A stretch of 7,245 nt of DNA from positions 1-7,245 of the forward strand of contig CAIXSC010000885.1 in the NCBI GenBank assembly GCA_903921945.1. Reading direction: 5' to 3'. Every line of letters begins with the position of its first letter. Positions within the stretch are counted from its first letter, which is position 1. Shown here in pieces: positions 5,337 to 7,245 of this stretch. This DNA is from an uncultured Planctomycetaceae bacterium. Lineage in GTDB: Bacteria; Planctomycetota; Planctomycetia; Pirellulales; Pirellulaceae. The notes under the pieces were generated by a model. The model made no database searches. It was not told where the DNA came from and saw only the letters and a list, made by a program, of their open reading frames with translations. A program made the translations under genes and the position numbers.

Positions 5337-7245
5337 TCATACTCGGCGGACTTCGCCCGCCGACAAGAATACCAACCGGGCGGTGACGTTGGCAGGCTCC
5401 AAGCGAAACGAGCGGGCGACAGCGTCGCGATACGCTTCCAGTTGCGGAGCGTAATACTCGACCTTCGCCTCGAGCGCCGACGGGTTGCCGGCTGGAATCG
5501 CATCGGTTTTGAAGTCGACGACATCGCAGGCCAGCGGCTGGCCGTCGCGGCGCAGCACGACCAGCCGGTCGACAGCGCCGGCGACGAGTTCATCGCCGGA
5601 CCGCACCGCGAACCGCCATTCCCGATGAACGGTCAAGGTTTTTGCTCCGCCTGTCGCTCCACCTGTCGCTCCGCCTATCGCCCCGCCTATCGCCCCGCCT
5701 GTCGCCGTGGCTTCGCCCTTCGTGGCGATCGCGGCTTGGGCCACCGAGTTCACGGTCGCGGGCCAGCCGACGCTGGCGGCGTTGGCGTAATAGCGCGGGT
5801 CGAGGACCGCGGCCACTGAGGGCCTCGCGAGAGCCGCGTGGTAATCGGCGAGATAGCTTTCCAGTTGTCCTGGATCGAGCCGCGTTTCACTCAAGCGGCT
5901 GGTAAGTGCCCGCAATTCCGTCTCGGAAGGCAGGCCATCCGCGAGCCAACCGATCTGCTCGAACCAGGAATGGATCACGAGGCCGCGTTGCCGTCCCGCC
6001 AATCCATCGCCGCCCGTGCTTGCCAAACGCAGGCTGCGGCGAGTGCCTTCCAGATCGGACGGAGCGACTCGGTCCAGCCCGCGGCGGCGTGGTCCCGTCA
6101 GCGGTGCCAACCGCAGCGATGGGGTGGCGGCCGCCGCGCTGGTTACCCCGGGCGCGGCCGCGCGGCCCGTCTTGGCGAACCAATCCGGATCGCCGTCCTG
6201 ATAGACCGTGGCGAGCGGCGGCAAGGGCTGGCCGTCGGTGAGCGCCGCTCGGAGCAACCCGGCGAACGTCTTGGGCAGACCGGATTTTTCGGCCTTCACG
6301 ATCGGCTTCGTGATCAGGTGCAGGGCATGGACGGCGCGCGTCAGCGCGACGTACAGCACACAAAGCGATTCGCATGTGTCCTGGCGATCACGAGCGTCGA
6401 ACAGTTCCTGCAAATTCGGAGGCAGCAGCCGATGCAGGTCGCGTTTCACATTGCGGCACACCAGCCGGATCGGACCGGTCGCTCCTTCACGGCCGGTGAC
6501 GTAGCTGTCGGCTTGTCCAATCAGCGGCGTGTCGAGCTCGGGGAGAACTACGATGTCGTACTGCAACCCTTTCGATTTGTGGATCGTGGTGACGCGGACA
6601 TCGGCCGCCGACGGATCGGGCGCTCGTTCCTCGCGAACAGCCGCGACGAAATCGCTGGCTCGCAAAGTCGCTGCGCGGTCGTGTGCGTAGGCGCGCGAGA
6701 CCAACTGGCAGAGCCGCCGCCACTCGCGAGCGTCGCAGTCCGGAGCAAGCAGACCCGCCCAGTGTTCGATCGTGCGGCCATAGCCGTCTTGGATCAGCCG
6801 TTGACGCACCGCCGCGGCGGCCTCCGCGAAACTGGCCGGCGAACCGCGATGCGCCGGCAGGCCAAGATCAGTGGCCAGCCGCGAATGGCGAAGATGGAAG
6901 TGCGCGATCGAGTGCCCCGGATGATCGGCGAATTCCAACGCCGACAACACCACTTGAACGGCCGCCGCATCCACCAGCGGATTGCCCCCTTCCTCGCTCG
7001 CCGCGACTCCCAGTTTTCCCAAACGAAAAATCAATTTGGCGATTGTCGCGTTGCTGCGTACGAGCACGCCAATGCTGGCCCCGGGCGCTTGCGCCACCAA
7101 CTGGCGGATTCGTTCGGCGGCGTACGTCAACAGCGGTTTGTCGTCCGCCGCGCGTCCAAAGTCGGGGCGGTCGGCTAACGGCGTTTGGGACGTGGCGGTT
7201 GCCGCGTCCAATGCTGTGGTCGAAGCCGTGCCCGACGCCGTGCCC
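5337..7245 (-). CDS. AddA/RecB-like UvrD-family helicase-nuclease, C-terminal half (5' end outside window)
   Basis: The frame is open to the window edge, giving 635 visible residues counted from the first complete codon (7244-7242). The N-terminal ATPase part with Walker A is outside. Visible helicase parts are IGVLVRSN (58-65, motif IV region), a segment typical of AddA/RecB (EEGGNPLVDAAAVQVVLSAL), motif V TTIHKSKGLQYD (219-230) and motif VI LYVALTRA (297-304). A PD-(D/E)XK RecB-type nuclease follows: His425 in GLVIHSWFEQ, Glu542 in HREWRF, Asp559 in GAVDRL, Asp577 and Lys579 in VVDFKTD, and YAPQLEAY with Gln601 and Tyr605. All expected catalytic residues are present, so this part looks intact. 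Such enzymes process double-strand DNA ends for recombinational repair, usually with an AddB-type partner; none is visible here. A Gly-Gly-Ala repeat (516-533) lies inside the nuclease domain. The gene ends in TGA at 5339-5337. AddA is the closest label, but RecB or a stand-alone UvrD-nuclease cannot be excluded without the N-terminus. Confidence 0.93.
   Translation of the reverse strand, partial: GTASGTASTTALDAATATSQTPLADRPDFGRAADDKPLLTYAAERIRQLVAQAPGASIGVLVRSNATIAKLIFRLGKLGVAASEEGGNPLVDAAAVQVVLSALEFADHPGHSIAHFHLRHSRLATDLGLPAHRGSPASFAEAAAAVRQRLIQDGYGRTIEHWAGLLAPDCDAREWRRLCQLVSRAYAHDRAATLRASDFVAAVREERAPDPSAADVRVTTIHKSKGLQYDIVVLPELDTPLIGQADSYVTGREGATGPIRLVCRNVKRDLHRLLPPNLQELFDARDRQDTCESLCVLYVALTRAVHALHLITKPIVKAEKSGLPKTFAGLLRAALTDGQPLPPLATVYQDGDPDWFAKTGRAAAPGVTSAAAATPSLRLAPLTGPRRRGLDRVAPSDLEGTRRSLRLASTGGDGLAGRQRGLVIHSWFEQIGWLADGLPSETELRALTSRLSETRLDPGQLESYLADYHAALARPSVAAVLDPRYYANAASVGWPATVNSVAQAAIATKGEATATGGAIGGAIGGATGGATGGAKTLTVHREWRFAVRSGDELVAGAVDRLVVLRRDGQPLACDVVDFKTDAIPAGNPSALEAKVEYYAPQLEAYRDAVARSFRLEPANVTARLVFLSAGEVRRV
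5644..5703. repeat. Five 12-bp tandem repeats encoding Gly-Gly-Ala-Ile/Thr in the nuclease domain
   Basis: Five 12-bp units of consensus GCYCCRCCTRTC lie on the plus strand. On the coding strand they give GGAI and GGAT units (visible residues about 516-533) between His425 and Glu542 of the RecB-type nuclease domain. The array keeps the frame. Confidence 0.88.
7222..7245. repeat. Two 12-bp repeats at the right edge, in the helicase linker
   Basis: GAAGCCGTGCCC and GACGCCGTGCCC are adjacent and differ at one base. They encode Gly-Thr-Ala-Ser twice upstream of the Ala/Thr-rich linker of the helicase. The array may continue beyond the window. Confidence 0.65.

Noticed and set aside
5644..5703. 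Possible CRISPR-like array
   Set aside because: The units are 12 bp and contiguous, without spacers, and they keep the reading frame of the nuclease gene. This is a coding tandem repeat.
4545..5819. Plus-strand open frame of 424 codons beginning with an Ala/Gly-rich segment
   Set aside because: The apparent signal-like start is the complement of the lipoprotein tether. The frame spans three minus-strand genes and their gaps and has no motif.
5838..7178. Plus-strand open frame of 446 codons
   Set aside because: It is antisense to the helicase-nuclease gene, whose motifs V and VI and nuclease residues are intact. No domain is recognisable in the plus-strand translation.

Overview
The window (high G+C) looks like chromosomal DNA from a member of the phylum Planctomycetota. 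The strongest evidence is the gene at 149-3472, which has the PSCyt1 / DUF1549 / DUF1553 architecture (called PSD1 in annotation pipelines). That architecture is greatly expanded in planctomycetes and related bacteria. Order or family cannot be fixed from the sequence alone.

All four recognisable genes lie on the minus strand, so transcription runs from high to low coordinates. From the right edge: (1) 5337-7245, the C-terminal half of an AddA/RecB-like UvrD-family helicase with a PD-(D/E)XK nuclease domain; its N-terminus is outside the window. (2) 4893-5318, a small gamma-glutamylcyclotransferase-like (AIG2/GGCT fold) protein, effectively abutting gene 1. (3) 3569-4804, a lipoprotein with a disordered tether, a TPR-like region and a C-terminal TlpA/thioredoxin domain, starting after an 88-nt gap. 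(4) 149-3472, the large exported cytochrome-type PSD1 protein. A strong intrinsic terminator (3506-3539) sits between genes 3 and 4, so gene 4 is probably transcribed separately. Genes 1-3 could form one transcription unit. The left 148 nt are non-coding as far as I can see and contain a short heptanucleotide tandem repeat that overlaps the stop codon of gene 4.

Functionally the set is mixed: DNA end processing (gene 1), a possible glutathione- or amine-type cyclotransferase (gene 2), envelope thiol-disulfide exchange (gene 3) and an envelope c-type cytochrome (gene 4). The only plausible functional link is between 3 and 4, because CxxCH haem attachment needs reduced cysteines. That link is inference, and the terminator argues against simple co-transcription.

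A recurring feature is short in-frame tandem repeats (12- or 15-bp units) in linker-like segments of three of the four genes. I found no RNA gene, CRISPR array, insertion sequence or phage module, and no convincing undescribed multi-gene system. Long open frames on the plus strand (for example 2333-5020, 4545-5819 and 5838-7178) are best explained as antisense shadows in high-G+C coding DNA.
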